Assembly: GCA_963712955.1 (NCBI GenBank)
Contig: CAVQKF010000020.1
Location: 99,132 to 163,131 of the forward strand
From: DATFVJ01 sp963712955
Lineage (GTDB): Bacteria; Actinomycetota; Actinomycetes; Streptosporangiales; Streptosporangiaceae
DNA length: 64,000 nt
Reading direction: 5' to 3'
The notes beneath the pieces are model-generated. The model was not told the origin of the DNA. It searched no databases and saw nothing but the letters and a program-made list of their open reading frames with translations. A program made the translations under genes and the position numbers. The number at the start of each line of letters is the position of its first letter. The stretch's first letter is position 1. Below, one piece after another: positions 1 through 8,507 of this stretch.

Positions 1-88
1 TGCGCTCGGCGGGCGATGACGTGCTGGCCGCTGGACGCCGACCGCCGTCGGCCTGTCGCAGGCGCAGTGGCGGGCCGCGTACCGGCGG

Positions 89-745
89 GTGACGAAGATC
101 GGGCGTCTCGTCTACAGCCTGACCCTCACCGGCGACCCAGCACTATTCGACTGGCAGAATCGGCTGCGCAAAGCCTTTCCCGAGCACGCCTCGCGGTGGT
201 GGCGGGCGGAGTGTCTGCGCCAGCTGACCGCGGCCCGGCTCCTCGCTCCCGATCGGCCCCTGCTCGCCGCGCAGCGTTACTGCGACGCCGGCATGGCGGC
301 GCTGGAGTCTGCGGCAGCCGCCGTGGACGAGGCGTACACCGGGCCGAAGTGGATCGGCGCGAAGCTGCGCCGCATCGGCGACCCCGCACTGGAGTCCGCG
401 TTCCAGCGGCTCATCGAGATCCCTGTGACGACGGTGGACGCATCCGCGTACACCACGGTCACGGAGCGGATCGTCGCGGAGCTTACCAGCACCGACCCTC
501 TTCCCGGCGACCCGTACGTGGTGCTCACTCGCCACGAGGGGGTGCGGCGAGAACAGGCGCTCGGCCTGGTTCTGCTGCACCGTTTCGGAGCCCGTGGGGT
601 GGAGTCGGACGACCCCACGTTCGGTGTCGCTGACGAGAAGGGGGTGCTATGGCATGGCACCGTGTCGGCGATCACAGACGCCGCCCACGTGGCGCTGACG
701 CAGGGCCTGGCTTGGTTGACGGTAAGGGAGGGCGCTCCCCTGTGA
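89..745 (+). CDS. Protein of unclear type, possibly the C-terminal part of a nucleotidyltransferase-like protein
   Basis: The reading frame is open from base 20 (after an in-frame TGA at 17-19) to the stop at 743-745. The GTG at 89 is only the first convenient start and has no convincing ribosome site. The helical middle (RWWRAECLRQLTAARLL, then GPKWIGAKLRRIGDPAL) is reminiscent of the helical C-terminal part of aminoglycoside-type nucleotidyltransferases, but no N-terminal GS...D.D motif is visible. A coding-looking stretch in another frame at bases 3-45 (RSAGDDVLAAG) suggests the gene begins outside the window and has a -1 frameshift near base 20-45. Its stop overlaps the next start (GTGA), so it is co-transcribed with the next gene. 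The function is a weak inference. Confidence 0.5.
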   Translation: MTKIGRLVYSLTLTGDPALFDWQNRLRKAFPEHASRWWRAECLRQLTAARLLAPDRPLLAAQRYCDAGMAALESAAAAVDEAYTGPKWIGAKLRRIGDPALESAFQRLIEIPVTTVDASAYTTVTERIVAELTSTDPLPGDPYVVLTRHEGVRREQALGLVLLHRFGARGVESDDPTFGVADEKGVLWHGTVSAITDAAHVALTQGLAWLTVREGAPL

Positions 746-1263
746 CTACCAGAATCGTGCCGGATGCCCGGCGATGGATGGCGTTCCACAGCGCCGGTGT
801 GTACGAGTTGCTGCTGCATATCCACGGCAGTCTCGAGGACTATATCGGTGCCGCCGGCGCCGGCGAGTATCGAGTCGCCGCCTTCTCGGCCCGCACTCTC
901 GTGCTGCAGTGCTTGTGTGTGCGCGCGCTCGGCGCCGAGGGGGTGCCTGCCGCCGGGGACGATCCGCTGGCTGATCCGTTCGCCGGGTTGCCCACGGCGA
1001 CGGTGTCCGCGGGGCTTGCGCTGATCCGGGAGGTCGTCTCCGGTGAAGGCTCAGGTCAGGTCGACCGCGTGATCGGGTACGTTCGGGCGCTGGAACGCGA
1101 CCTGGGCTTTGCGGAGCCACCCGCGTCCGTGCGCCGCCCGGAGGGGCTCTACCCAGGCCTGCGCCTGGCCCGGCAGCTCATCCCGCTGAACCGCGCGTCC
1201 GGCTACCCGTTGGCGTTTCCCGCCTCGTGGCTGCCACCTGATGAGTCCACCCAGGAGGGTTAA
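742..1263 (+). CDS. Hypothetical protein, translationally coupled to upstream gene
   Basis: This 173-residue protein begins at the GTG that overlaps the preceding stop (GTGA). I chose this start over the longer open frame from 649 because the upstream extension is arginine/glycine-rich out-of-frame read-through of the previous gene. The sequence is mostly helical: VYELLLHIHGSLEDYI, then FSARTLVLQCLCVRALG. It ends with LYPGLRLARQLIPLNRASGYPLAFP. There is no signal peptide or membrane segment and I recognise no catalytic motif. It sits 6 bases before the SDR gene, so all three left-edge genes look like one operon. It may act as a partner of the upstream protein, but that is only inferred from coupling. 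Confidence 0.6.
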   Translation: MTTRIVPDARRWMAFHSAGVYELLLHIHGSLEDYIGAAGAGEYRVAAFSARTLVLQCLCVRALGAEGVPAAGDDPLADPFAGLPTATVSAGLALIREVVSGEGSGQVDRVIGYVRALERDLGFAEPPASVRRPEGLYPGLRLARQLIPLNRASGYPLAFPASWLPPDESTQEG

Positions 1264-1269
1264 CGCCAC

Positions 1270-2298
1270 ATGGACATCCTCGTCACGGGCGCGTCGGGCG
1301 TTGTCGGCGTGGAAATCTGCGCGGAGCTCGCCCGCACCGGGCGCCGCGCGGTCCAAGTGGCCCGTCGGCCACCGGGCAGCCGCGGTTGGGTGGCGTGGCA
1401 CATGGGCGGTGAGGCGCCGCCCAGTGAACTGCGCCGACCGTGGGACGTCATCATCCACACCGCAGCATCCACCAGGTGGACGATGACCCGTGCAGAGGCG
1501 ACGGCCGCGAACATCGAGCCGCTGCGCGCCGTGCTGGATCTCGCCGGCCGACACACCCATCTCGTGCACGTGTCGACGGCGTACGTGGAGCGCCCGGAAG
1601 GCGCGGAAGTCCCCGATGGGTTCGACGGCTACCGCAACGGCTACGAGTGGTCCAAGGCCGCGTGCGAGCGTCTGCTGGACGACTGGACCGACGGCACGAC
1701 CGCGATCGTACGTCCGCCGCTCGTCCTCGGCCGGTCCGTCGACGGCGCCATCGCGCGCTTTGGCGGACCGTACACACTGCTGCAGGCGCTCATGTCCGGC
1801 ATGGCGCCGGTAATCGTCGGCGACCCAGCTGGGTACGCCGAGATCGCTCCGGTCGACCTCGTTGCGCGGGCGGTCGTGGCGGCGGCCATGTCGCCGGACG
1901 GCCATGACCCTATCGAGATCGTGGCTGCGGGCGACCGGTGCCTGCGCCTGGGCGAGGTGGTCGAGGTGATCTTCGGCACGGTCAACGCCTGGCGCGCGGG
2001 CGAGGGACTGCCCGCGGTACACCCTCCACCGAAAATCGCGCTCGACACCTGGCACCGCTTCTTCCTGCCGCTGGCCCGCACCCACCTGTCCGAGGTACAA
2101 CTCGAGGCCGTGCAGCTGATGGGTATGTTCGAGGCGTACACGAGCATGGCGAGACCGTTCCGGCCGACCTGGCAGGTCGCTGATCCGCGCGAGGTCATCG
2201 CCCGGTCGGTCGAGTACTGGATCGCAAGCAAACCGCGGCTGGCGCGTCGCACGCCGCAGCCCTGGAGCCTCGTGAGCCCCGCCGCAGTGGACGCATAA
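1270..2298 (+). CDS. Extended SDR / NAD-dependent epimerase-reductase family protein
   Basis: This 342-residue protein is an extended short-chain dehydrogenase. The Rossmann fingerprint TGASGVVG is at residues 6-13, the active-site serine/threonine region is VSTAY near 101-105, and the YxxxK dyad is Y125-K129 (YEWSK). After it comes a variable substrate half including the conserved-looking RPPLVLGRS. Family members act as sugar-nucleotide epimerases, thioester reductases or alcohol dehydrogenases; the substrate cannot be told from sequence. The start ATG at 1270 follows AGGAGGG and lies 6 bases after the upstream stop. It probably serves the peptide or small-molecule pathway to its right, which is an inference from position. 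Confidence 0.85.
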   Translation: MDILVTGASGVVGVEICAELARTGRRAVQVARRPPGSRGWVAWHMGGEAPPSELRRPWDVIIHTAASTRWTMTRAEATAANIEPLRAVLDLAGRHTHLVHVSTAYVERPEGAEVPDGFDGYRNGYEWSKAACERLLDDWTDGTTAIVRPPLVLGRSVDGAIARFGGPYTLLQALMSGMAPVIVGDPAGYAEIAPVDLVARAVVAAAMSPDGHDPIEIVAAGDRCLRLGEVVEVIFGTVNAWRAGEGLPAVHPPPKIALDTWHRFFLPLARTHLSEVQLEAVQLMGMFEAYTSMARPFRPTWQVADPREVIARSVEYWIASKPRLARRTPQPWSLVSPAAVDA

Positions 2299-2407
2299 CG
2301 ACCCGCGCGAAGATCACCTGGTACCGAATCGTGGTCCGGCATGGGTGGCGGAGGCATCAGATCAGCTCCACCCCGGGTGAGAGATCCTTGCACAGGCGGT
2401 CCCGCCG

Positions 2408-3394
2408 TCAATCTGCCGCGGCGGCGACGGCGTCCCGCGCTCGGTTTATCCAGTCCGCAGGCGAGGTCACCGGGGCCAGGTCCGCGCACGACTCCCGTTC
2501 GGCCGGCACGGAAGCGGCCGCGATGCAAACGAAATCCCACACGTCGACGTCCGCGCGGCGTGGGTCGATGATGGCGGTGAGCTCGTCCCAGGTCATCGCC
2601 GGCCCGTCCGACGCCGCCGCCCGCAGCCTCGCGATCGCCTCCGCCGACGGCACGGACGTCTCAACGCGGTGCAGCGCCCTGCCGAGATCGAGGTCGTGTG
2701 CCGGATACCTGCCTTCCAGCCGGGAAATCCACCGCAGCACCTCGTCGGTGACGTCCGCCCCGGCGCCGTCCCGCACCACGGTGAGCAGGTCGCGCCGCTC
2801 CGCCCGGTCAAGGAAGATCGCCAGCTCGCAGACGACGTCGACCGGTTCGTCGGCGACGTGGACAAAGTTGATGACGCGGTTCGGGGGATTGAGCACCGAC
2901 CGCAGTTGGGTTTCCCCGCGGGCACCTGGATCGGCCGGGCCCTTCAGGTCTGCCAGGCGAGCCGAACCGGGAACCACTCCGTCGTAGCACGTGTCGTCGA
3001 GAATCAGCAGCAGCGTGTCGGTCGCGGTGTGCATGATCGTCATCAGGTTGAGACGGTCGGTCGGGTAGACGTTCCAGTTGTAGCGCCACAGCTCTCGCAT
3101 CGAGTGCCGGTTGTGCCGGAATGGCGAAACGCCGACGCTTCGGAAGCCCTGCCCGTCGAGGAACTCCATGATGCGCCTCATACGCCGCCCCACCACGCCG
3201 TCGCACTTGAAGGTGAGCAGCGCCGAACGGCCCAACATGCTCGCCGCGCGGGGGCCGAAGATGTCATCCACATCGGCCCAGCACTCGCGGAAGTACAGGT
3301 CCTCGGCGAGCAATTCCTGTTTGCGCTGGGAGGCTGTCAGCGCGCTCCAAGTGGCGGGCGTGGGCATGTGGTCGCTGGCTGGAACTCGGTGCAT
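2408..3394 (-). CDS. NDK-like domain protein with extra C-terminal domain (paralog 1)
   Basis: This protein of about 328 residues contains a divergent nucleoside-diphosphate-kinase fold at about residues 58-195. The N-terminal catalytic lysine is kept (K63 in TFKCDG), the phosphate-binding arginine region is SARLADLKGPADP (R146), a second arginine sits in ETQLRSVL, and the phospho-accepting histidine is H179 in NFVHVADEP, matching the NxxHGSDS box. Ordinary NDKs are about 140-150 residues; this one adds about 55 residues in front and about 135 behind, ending SPADWINRARDAV. The ATG at 3394 is preceded by AAGGAG at good spacing. It lies downstream of a paralog on the same strand and divergent from the precursor peptide. 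The nucleotide or peptide substrate is unknown. Confidence 0.75.
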   Translation of the reverse strand: MHRVPASDHMPTPATWSALTASQRKQELLAEDLYFRECWADVDDIFGPRAASMLGRSALLTFKCDGVVGRRMRRIMEFLDGQGFRSVGVSPFRHNRHSMRELWRYNWNVYPTDRLNLMTIMHTATDTLLLILDDTCYDGVVPGSARLADLKGPADPGARGETQLRSVLNPPNRVINFVHVADEPVDVVCELAIFLDRAERRDLLTVVRDGAGADVTDEVLRWISRLEGRYPAHDLDLGRALHRVETSVPSAEAIARLRAAASDGPAMTWDELTAIIDPRRADVDVWDFVCIAAASVPAERESCADLAPVTSPADWINRARDAVAAAAD

Positions 3395-3506
3395 GATGCG
3401 CATTCTCCTTATTCGCGCTCGCCGTCGACTTTTTCCGCGCTCGCCGCCGACGGTATCTGCCGGGCCGCCGTTTCCCGACATTGCCGCGCAGGGTACCAGG
3501 CCGCGA

Positions 3507-4553
3507 TCAGCTCTGGCGCCCACCGACCCACTCCGCCCGGCCCCCGGTGAGCTCCCGGCCATGCCGCCAACTCTCCGGGTCGGGATTGACGAGAACCTTG
3601 ACCGTACCGGGTTCGTCGTAGGTGATGAAGCTTGTTCCCAGCACCGCGATATCCCACGGATCGAGGCTCACGGCCAGCCCATCCAGCCGCCGTCGGAACG
3701 GTCGCCACTCGATGCGCTGGCCGGCCCGCATCCGGTCGAGGTCGGCAAGCAGATGCGCCACCACATCCGGATTGCCAGGCTGGGCCGAGCGGACCGCGTC
3801 GCTCACCCGCTCGACGGACTCCGCGCTGATCAGCGACCGGCCCGGGGCGGGATGCTGGCACAACGCCTGGGCCAGGGCCTCCTCGTCGGTGCGCCCCGGT
3901 TGACCGTCACGCAGCCGCTCCAGCAGCCGCAGCCGGGCCGGATGGTGGAACAGCAGCCCGAACTCGCGCACAAGATCGGCTGGCTCGTCGGCGACGTGGA
4001 TGAGGCTGAGCACTCGGTTCGGCTGGCCGAGCAGGTGGCGCAGCGTGCCGGGCACCTGAACCGCCATCATCGCGGAGCCCTTGAGCGAGCTGAGCCGCAC
4101 GCTGGCCGGCAGGTCGTGGTTCTCCGCGCTGTGCAGCGCCAGCATCAATGCCGGGCCGGTCTCGAGCACGGCCTCATTGACCGCGAGCCGATCGAGTGTC
4201 GCGGAGGTGAGCTGGTAGCGCCAGAGCTCGCGCCAGAGCGTCCGGTGCAACCTCAGCGCCCGCACGCCAACCGGGGTGAAGTCGTGATCGCGAAGGAAGC
4301 CGAGGACGGGGGCGAGCTTGCCTGCTACCAGCCCGTCCGGTTTGATCATCAGCATCGCCGACTGCCACAGGGCCTCGCCCAGGGCGTCACCGAACACCCA
4401 CTCGACATCGTCGAGGCCCTCGCGGAAGTACGTCTCCCGGCCGTACAGTTGTTCCTTCAACGGGATGCGGGTCAGTACGGACCATGGCACCGATGCGATT
4501 GCCAACCCCCTCGTCGTCGACTCTCCGACGTGTGTCGTGAATCTCTGAAACAT
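3507..4553 (-). CDS. NDK-like domain protein with extra C-terminal domain (paralog 2)
   Basis: This 348-residue paralog of the neighbouring NDK-like protein shares FRE near the start, RELWRY in the centre and HVADEP at the active site. NDK landmarks are clearer here: LMIKPDG with K71, SVRLSSLKGS, GTLRHLLG and H186 in SLIHVADEP. The Asn that precedes the histidine in true NDKs is replaced by Ser. The extra C-terminal portion contains WRPFRRRLDGL and DPWDIAVLG, and ends with an RHGRELTGG segment. It is the first gene of a leftward two-gene operon, 112 bases before paralog 1 and 191 bases from the divergent peptide gene. I see no strong ribosome site before the ATG at 4553. Phosphotransfer or nucleotidyl activation during maturation is an inference. 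Confidence 0.75.
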   Translation of the reverse strand: MFQRFTTHVGESTTRGLAIASVPWSVLTRIPLKEQLYGRETYFREGLDDVEWVFGDALGEALWQSAMLMIKPDGLVAGKLAPVLGFLRDHDFTPVGVRALRLHRTLWRELWRYQLTSATLDRLAVNEAVLETGPALMLALHSAENHDLPASVRLSSLKGSAMMAVQVPGTLRHLLGQPNRVLSLIHVADEPADLVREFGLLFHHPARLRLLERLRDGQPGRTDEEALAQALCQHPAPGRSLISAESVERVSDAVRSAQPGNPDVVAHLLADLDRMRAGQRIEWRPFRRRLDGLAVSLDPWDIAVLGTSFITYDEPGTVKVLVNPDPESWRHGRELTGGRAEWVGGRQS

Positions 4554-4670
4554 ACGTTACTAAGCCAGATATTGCCACCACCTCAATGACGTAGAATAAA
4601 CCGTCAGGCCACGCGAGACAAGAATATTTCGTCAGCGGTAGTCAGGACTGGAAACTGCGCGTATCAAAGG

Positions 4671-4699
4671 TTGACAGTTTCCGCGACTGTCGATGTAGC
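4671..4699 (+). promoter_or_regulatory. Candidate promoter for the precursor peptide gene
   Basis: A perfect -35 box TTGACA (4671-4676) is followed after 17 bases by TGTAGC (4694-4699), a passable actinomycete -10. It lies 45 bases upstream of the peptide start, inside an unusually AT-rich 190-bp divergent intergenic region. The -10 assignment is uncertain because TAGCCT two bases later also fits. Confidence 0.45.
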
Positions 4700-4744
4700 C
4701 TCTGATTGCGGGACAGGTGGTCCCGCCCGGAAAGGAGTGTGAAG

Positions 4745-4957
4745 ATGCGCGAGGCAATCTCCACCGCAGTCCAGAGCAGCAACTTCGACCTGAAGAACGA
4801 ACTGGTCGAGCTCAGTCCGTCGAGCACCGTCGCATTGCGGGTGTCGATGGGTGTCAGGGACCTCGAGGCAATGCGCACGCAGCGGATCTCCGTGCCCGCG
4901 TCCAAGCACGGCCTCGAGACCATCTGCGGCGCGTCCTGCGAGACCGGCGCCCAGTAG
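4745..4957 (+). CDS. Small precursor-like peptide (candidate RiPP precursor)
   Basis: This 70-residue peptide has a strong ribosome site (AAAGGAGTG, 7 bases before the ATG). The first two thirds look like a leader: helical and charged, with NFDLKNELVEL around residues 13-23 and no export signal. The last part (ISVPASKHGLETICGASCETGAQ, split here as ISVPASKHG and LETICGASCETGAQ) is rich in Ser, Thr, Cys and Gly, with two cysteines four apart and a Gln terminus. This leader/core polarity, the own promoter, the hairpin behind it and the row of tailoring enzymes make it a good ribosomal precursor candidate. No YcaO, LanM/LanB, radical SAM or lasso cyclase is visible nearby, so the modification class is unknown. 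A carrier or scaffold peptide is an alternative. Confidence 0.7.
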   Translation: MREAISTAVQSSNFDLKNELVELSPSSTVALRVSMGVRDLEAMRTQRISVPASKHGLETICGASCETGAQ

Positions 4958-4966
4958 GAATCGTTG

Positions 4967-4996
4967 AGGTGGGTCGCCAACGACGACGGCCCACCT
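4967..4996 (+). terminator. Hairpin between precursor peptide and PP-loop gene
   Basis: AGGTGGGTCG pairs with CGGCCCACCT (10 pairs, one G-T) around a 10-base loop, followed by TCTT. It begins 10 bases after the peptide stop codon. It could be an attenuating terminator or mRNA-stabilising stem that sets a high ratio of peptide to enzymes, as is common behind precursor genes. The run of T is short, so full termination is doubtful. Confidence 0.5.
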
Positions 4997-5025
4997 TCTT
5001 ACCCCCGCCTCTATGTTGAACCGAT

Positions 5026-6276
5026 ATGTTGAACCGAACGGTTAGGGACATGAACTCGGTATCGCGTGGCCTTCCCGCAGTCGCCGTCGTCACTTCACAC
5101 GGCCGCCAGCGGCTCGCCGGAGAAGCCGGCGACCGTCTCATCGACATCCTCAACCGAAACAACGTGCCCTGGTCAGCGGTGTCGGCATATGTGGTGCCAG
5201 CATCGGGCGCGGAACCCCGGCTCTCACCGTGCCTGGACATCAGGCTCGGCGAGTTTCCTGATGCGTCCGAGATCCTGCTGTACTTCAACCGCAACGTGAA
5301 CCCGTTCATCTTCGGGCTGGACGGATTCCGCGTCGCCGACAGTGAGGACCCCGGGGCCGAGGCGACAGAGTACCTCTACCAGCGCCTTGACAACGACAGC
5401 GGCACGGCCGAGGCCTTCCTCAAGAAGCTGAGCCCGCAGGAGTGCAAGACGATCGTCGCTGACCAGGTCGGCGGCACCATCCGCTCCCACGTGCCTGCCG
5501 GCGCTGAGATCGTCGTCGGTGTCAGCGGCGGTGGTGACAGTAACGCGCTGCTGTACGGGCTGAGCCAACTGAAGGACCATGGGGTCACGGTCCACCCGGT
5601 CATCCTGCAGGGCATCCCCGACTGGGACGCGGGCGTGCCGCGCGCACAGGCCTTATGCGACAGCTACGGGCTCCCGCTCAGGGTCATGGCGGCGGACGAG
5701 GTCAAGGAGCTGCTCGGTGTGCCGCTCGACTCGGTGCCGCTGATCGACCGGTTCGAAAACGAGTTCCAGGGCGACGACTTCGAGTTCCTCGGCACCCTGC
5801 TCATCCGGCTCGCCCTGTCGCAGCACGCCCGTGCACTCGGCACGCCGTACATCTGCACGGGCGTGAACCTCGAGGACATCGTCTGCGAGAACCTCTACCG
5901 AGTCTCCAGCGGCATGAAGCCCGCCGGCTTCCCGTTGCGGCACATCGGCGACGTGAATCTGGTTCTGCCGCTGTGGCTGTGCCCAAAGCGGATCATCGAC
6001 GGCTGCTTCCCCAAGTTCTCGCTGGAGAACTACGAAGCCCGCTACCCCTGTTTCTCCCTCGGCCGCAACCTCTACTACAGCGTGGTGTACGCGATGCAGT
6101 CGCAGTTCCCCGGCTACCTGGAGCAGCTGGCCCGCGGGTTGTCGGCGCTCAGCATGCAGGACCCTGTGGAGTACACCTACGACGAGCAGCTCGGCTTCCA
6201 CGTCGAGCGGTCGGTTCCGTTCCCCCTGCTGCGCAGGTTCCAGAAGATGCTCGGCGGCTCCCTCGCCCGCTTCTGA
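5026..6276 (+). CDS. PP-loop ATPase (adenine nucleotide alpha-hydrolase-like) with beta-grasp-like N-terminus
   Basis: The 416-residue protein has a classic PP-loop, SGGGDSNALLYGL, at about residues 167-179, placing it with the AANH enzymes (TilS, TtcA, asparagine-synthase-like). These activate a carbonyl by adenylation for attack by sulfur, an amine or another nucleophile. The first about 100 residues contain GDRLIDILNRNNVPWSAVSAY, which resembles a ThiS/MoaD-type beta-grasp fold, an inference that needs structural checking. Four or more cysteines occur in the second half (CTG, CENLY, LWLCPKR, GCFP, YPCFSLG), possibly for metal or sulfur transfer. The start could be 5026 or the ATG at 5050; neither has a good ribosome site. 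It lies just behind the precursor hairpin, so it is the prime candidate for modifying the peptide. Confidence 0.8.
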   Translation: MLNRTVRDMNSVSRGLPAVAVVTSHGRQRLAGEAGDRLIDILNRNNVPWSAVSAYVVPASGAEPRLSPCLDIRLGEFPDASEILLYFNRNVNPFIFGLDGFRVADSEDPGAEATEYLYQRLDNDSGTAEAFLKKLSPQECKTIVADQVGGTIRSHVPAGAEIVVGVSGGGDSNALLYGLSQLKDHGVTVHPVILQGIPDWDAGVPRAQALCDSYGLPLRVMAADEVKELLGVPLDSVPLIDRFENEFQGDDFEFLGTLLIRLALSQHARALGTPYICTGVNLEDIVCENLYRVSSGMKPAGFPLRHIGDVNLVLPLWLCPKRIIDGCFPKFSLENYEARYPCFSLGRNLYYSVVYAMQSQFPGYLEQLARGLSALSMQDPVEYTYDEQLGFHVERSVPFPLLRRFQKMLGGSLARF

Positions 6277-6312
6277 CCGATCCTTCACCCGGTACGAGAC
6301 TCGGGGTCCCTG

Positions 6313-8507
6313 GTGACCGAACGACGCATAGTGATCGTAGGCGGCGGTCCCCTGTCGACCTATGCCGTGAGTCACCTCGCCGCTGTCCTGCCCGGCGCCG
6401 GCACCGAGGTGCGGTTCCGCCTGTCGGTCTTCGACCGCGGCGGCCGGTTCGGTGCGGGGGACGTCCACAGCGACCGGCAGGCGCGCAGCAGCTACCTGAA
6501 CCGGGTGGCGGCCCAGATCGCGTTCGCGGCCGACGAGTCGAACCAGGCCGCGACGCGCCTGTTGCCGAAGCGCCTGCGCCCGGCCTTCCCCGAATGGTGC
6601 AAGGAGCGGTTCGCCCTCACCCGCGACCCCGACTTCGACCTCCAGCCGCACGACGTGCCGAGGCGGTACGTGCACGGCGTAGCGCTGCGGGACATGTTCC
6701 ACCGCTACGTGGACCGGCTGCGCAGCCTGCCTAACGTCTCGGTTGACCTGCACCAGGCGGAGGTCACCGACGTGGTCCGCGGCGGCCGGCAGGACCCGCC
6801 GTTCCTGGTGCGGACCGACGACCGGCAAACCCCCGAGTTGACCGCCCATCACATCCTGTTCGTTACCGGCCACTCGCACAACCGGCTCACCGAGCGCCTC
6901 GAGGGGGATGGTGGCACCCGGTACGTCGACGACCCCTATCCGCTGGATCAGCGAATCACCATGAAGACGGCGCCGACCGGGGCGGTGATCGGGGTGAACG
7001 GACTCGGCCTGACCGCCATCGACGTCATCCTGCACCTCAGCGAGGGGCGCGGCGGACATTTCATCGAAACCGGCGACGGCAGCACGCTGCGGTATGTCCG
7101 AAGTGGACGCGAGCCGGCCGTTATCGTGGCGGTCAGCCCGAGCGGTGTGCCAGTCTCCGGCCGCGCGACAAACCAGAAGATCGCCGACCCGGCCGCCCTG
7201 CAGCACCGGGCTGTCTTCTTCACTATCGCCGCCATCCACCGGCTGCGCGGCTGTGCCGACGTGGTCCGCACCGACAGCAGGGGGCGCCTCGACTTCTCCC
7301 GGCACCTGCTGCCCTTGGTGGTGCTGGAAATGGCCTACGTCTACTACCTGACCCTCCTCGGCCCCCGCTTCGGTGACAAGGTGCGCACGGCGGTCGGCGA
7401 GCGATACCAGAGATTCCTCGCCGGCGAGGCACCGTGGTCAACCCCGGGGATCGACTTCCTCCTGGAGCCGGTGCAGGAGGCGTTCGCGCGAGCCGCATCC
7501 ACGGTCGCAGCACAGCGCGGCTCCGGCCCGGCCGCGCGAGCCGACCTTCTCGATGCGTTCCGCCAGGTCCTGTACGGGCCAGTCGAGGCGTGGCCGCCGC
7601 CCGGCACTGCGTCGCCCTGGGGCCACCCGGTCGACATTCACGAGCATCGGTTCGACTGGCGTCAGGCGCTGGAACCCGTTGCCGCCGAGCCTGCGCCGCG
7701 AGGAGCAACCTGGCACGAACGCGTCGCTTTGCACCTGCGCCGGGACGTCGCCTTCTGCGCCCAGGGCAGCGTGGCCAACCCGCTCAAGGCGGCCTGCGAC
7801 GGGGTGTGGCGCGATCTGCGGGCGGAGTTCGCGGCGGCGGTCGACCGCGGCGGGCTGCGCCCCGAGTCGCAGCGCACCTTCCTGCGCCGCTACCTGCGCT
7901 ACTACAATCGCCTCTCGAACGGGCCGGCCTCCTGCCGATGCGCAAGGTCCTCGCGCTGGTGGAGGAGGGCCTGCTTGATCTCTCGGTCGGCCCAGCCCCG
8001 GCGGTGCTGCGCAGCGGTGACGGCCACATCCAGCTCGCGGGCCCGACGACCCGCGTGGTGCGCCGGGTCGACGCCCTGATCGAGGCACGGGTGCATCCGT
8101 TCGACCCAGGTCGTGACACGGCACCGCTGTACGGTAACCTCCTGCGTCACGGACTGGTCCGGCAGTGGCGCAACCCCGGCGACGGCTCTGGCGAGGCGGA
8201 TCTCGTCCCCGGGGCTCTCGACCTCGACGAGGCCTACCATCCGGTGTCAGTCGCTGGTGCGGTGGAAAGACGCCTGACGTTTCACGGCGCGCCCGCCGAC
8301 GGGCTGCGGCTGTTCCAGCTCAGTGCCGCACGGCCGCACTCCGACAGCTACGTCCTGAATAACGCCGTGCGCTGGGCCGAGGAGCTCGTGGCGATGCTCC
8401 CAGCCGCCCGGGTCGAAGCCCAGTACCCGAGTAGGACCCCCAGGCCCGGTGGCGAGCGGGATCGCTCCCCGATAAGCCCTCCGCCGACGCCAGCCAGTTC
8501 CCCCTCT
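6313..8507 (+). CDS. FAD/NAD(P)-binding oxidoreductase-like protein, frameshifted near 7921
   Basis: It starts at GTG 6313 with the dinucleotide-binding motif IVIVGGGPLSTYAV (about residues 6-19). It continues through GVNGLGLTAIDVILHL, a second nucleotide-binding glycine motif, as in the FAD-NAD(P)-binding family typified by long HcaD-unlike proteins. At about 7915-7935 coding quality jumps from the first frame (ending ...YYNRLSNG) to the frame one base back (GLLPMRKVLALVEEGLLDL), which fits loss of one base. The restored product runs to about residue 730, ending near VLNNAVRWAEELVAMLP, then a Pro-rich linker. The second frame is open without a stop into the phosphatase-like domain, so one fused protein is possible. 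Whether the shift is a mutation or sequencing error is open. Confidence 0.7.

Noticed and set aside
5653..7305. Long open frame on the minus strand opposite the PP-loop and FAD genes
   Set aside because: It is the high-GC antisense shadow of strongly coding plus-strand genes with clear motifs; its own translation is low-complexity and has no family features.
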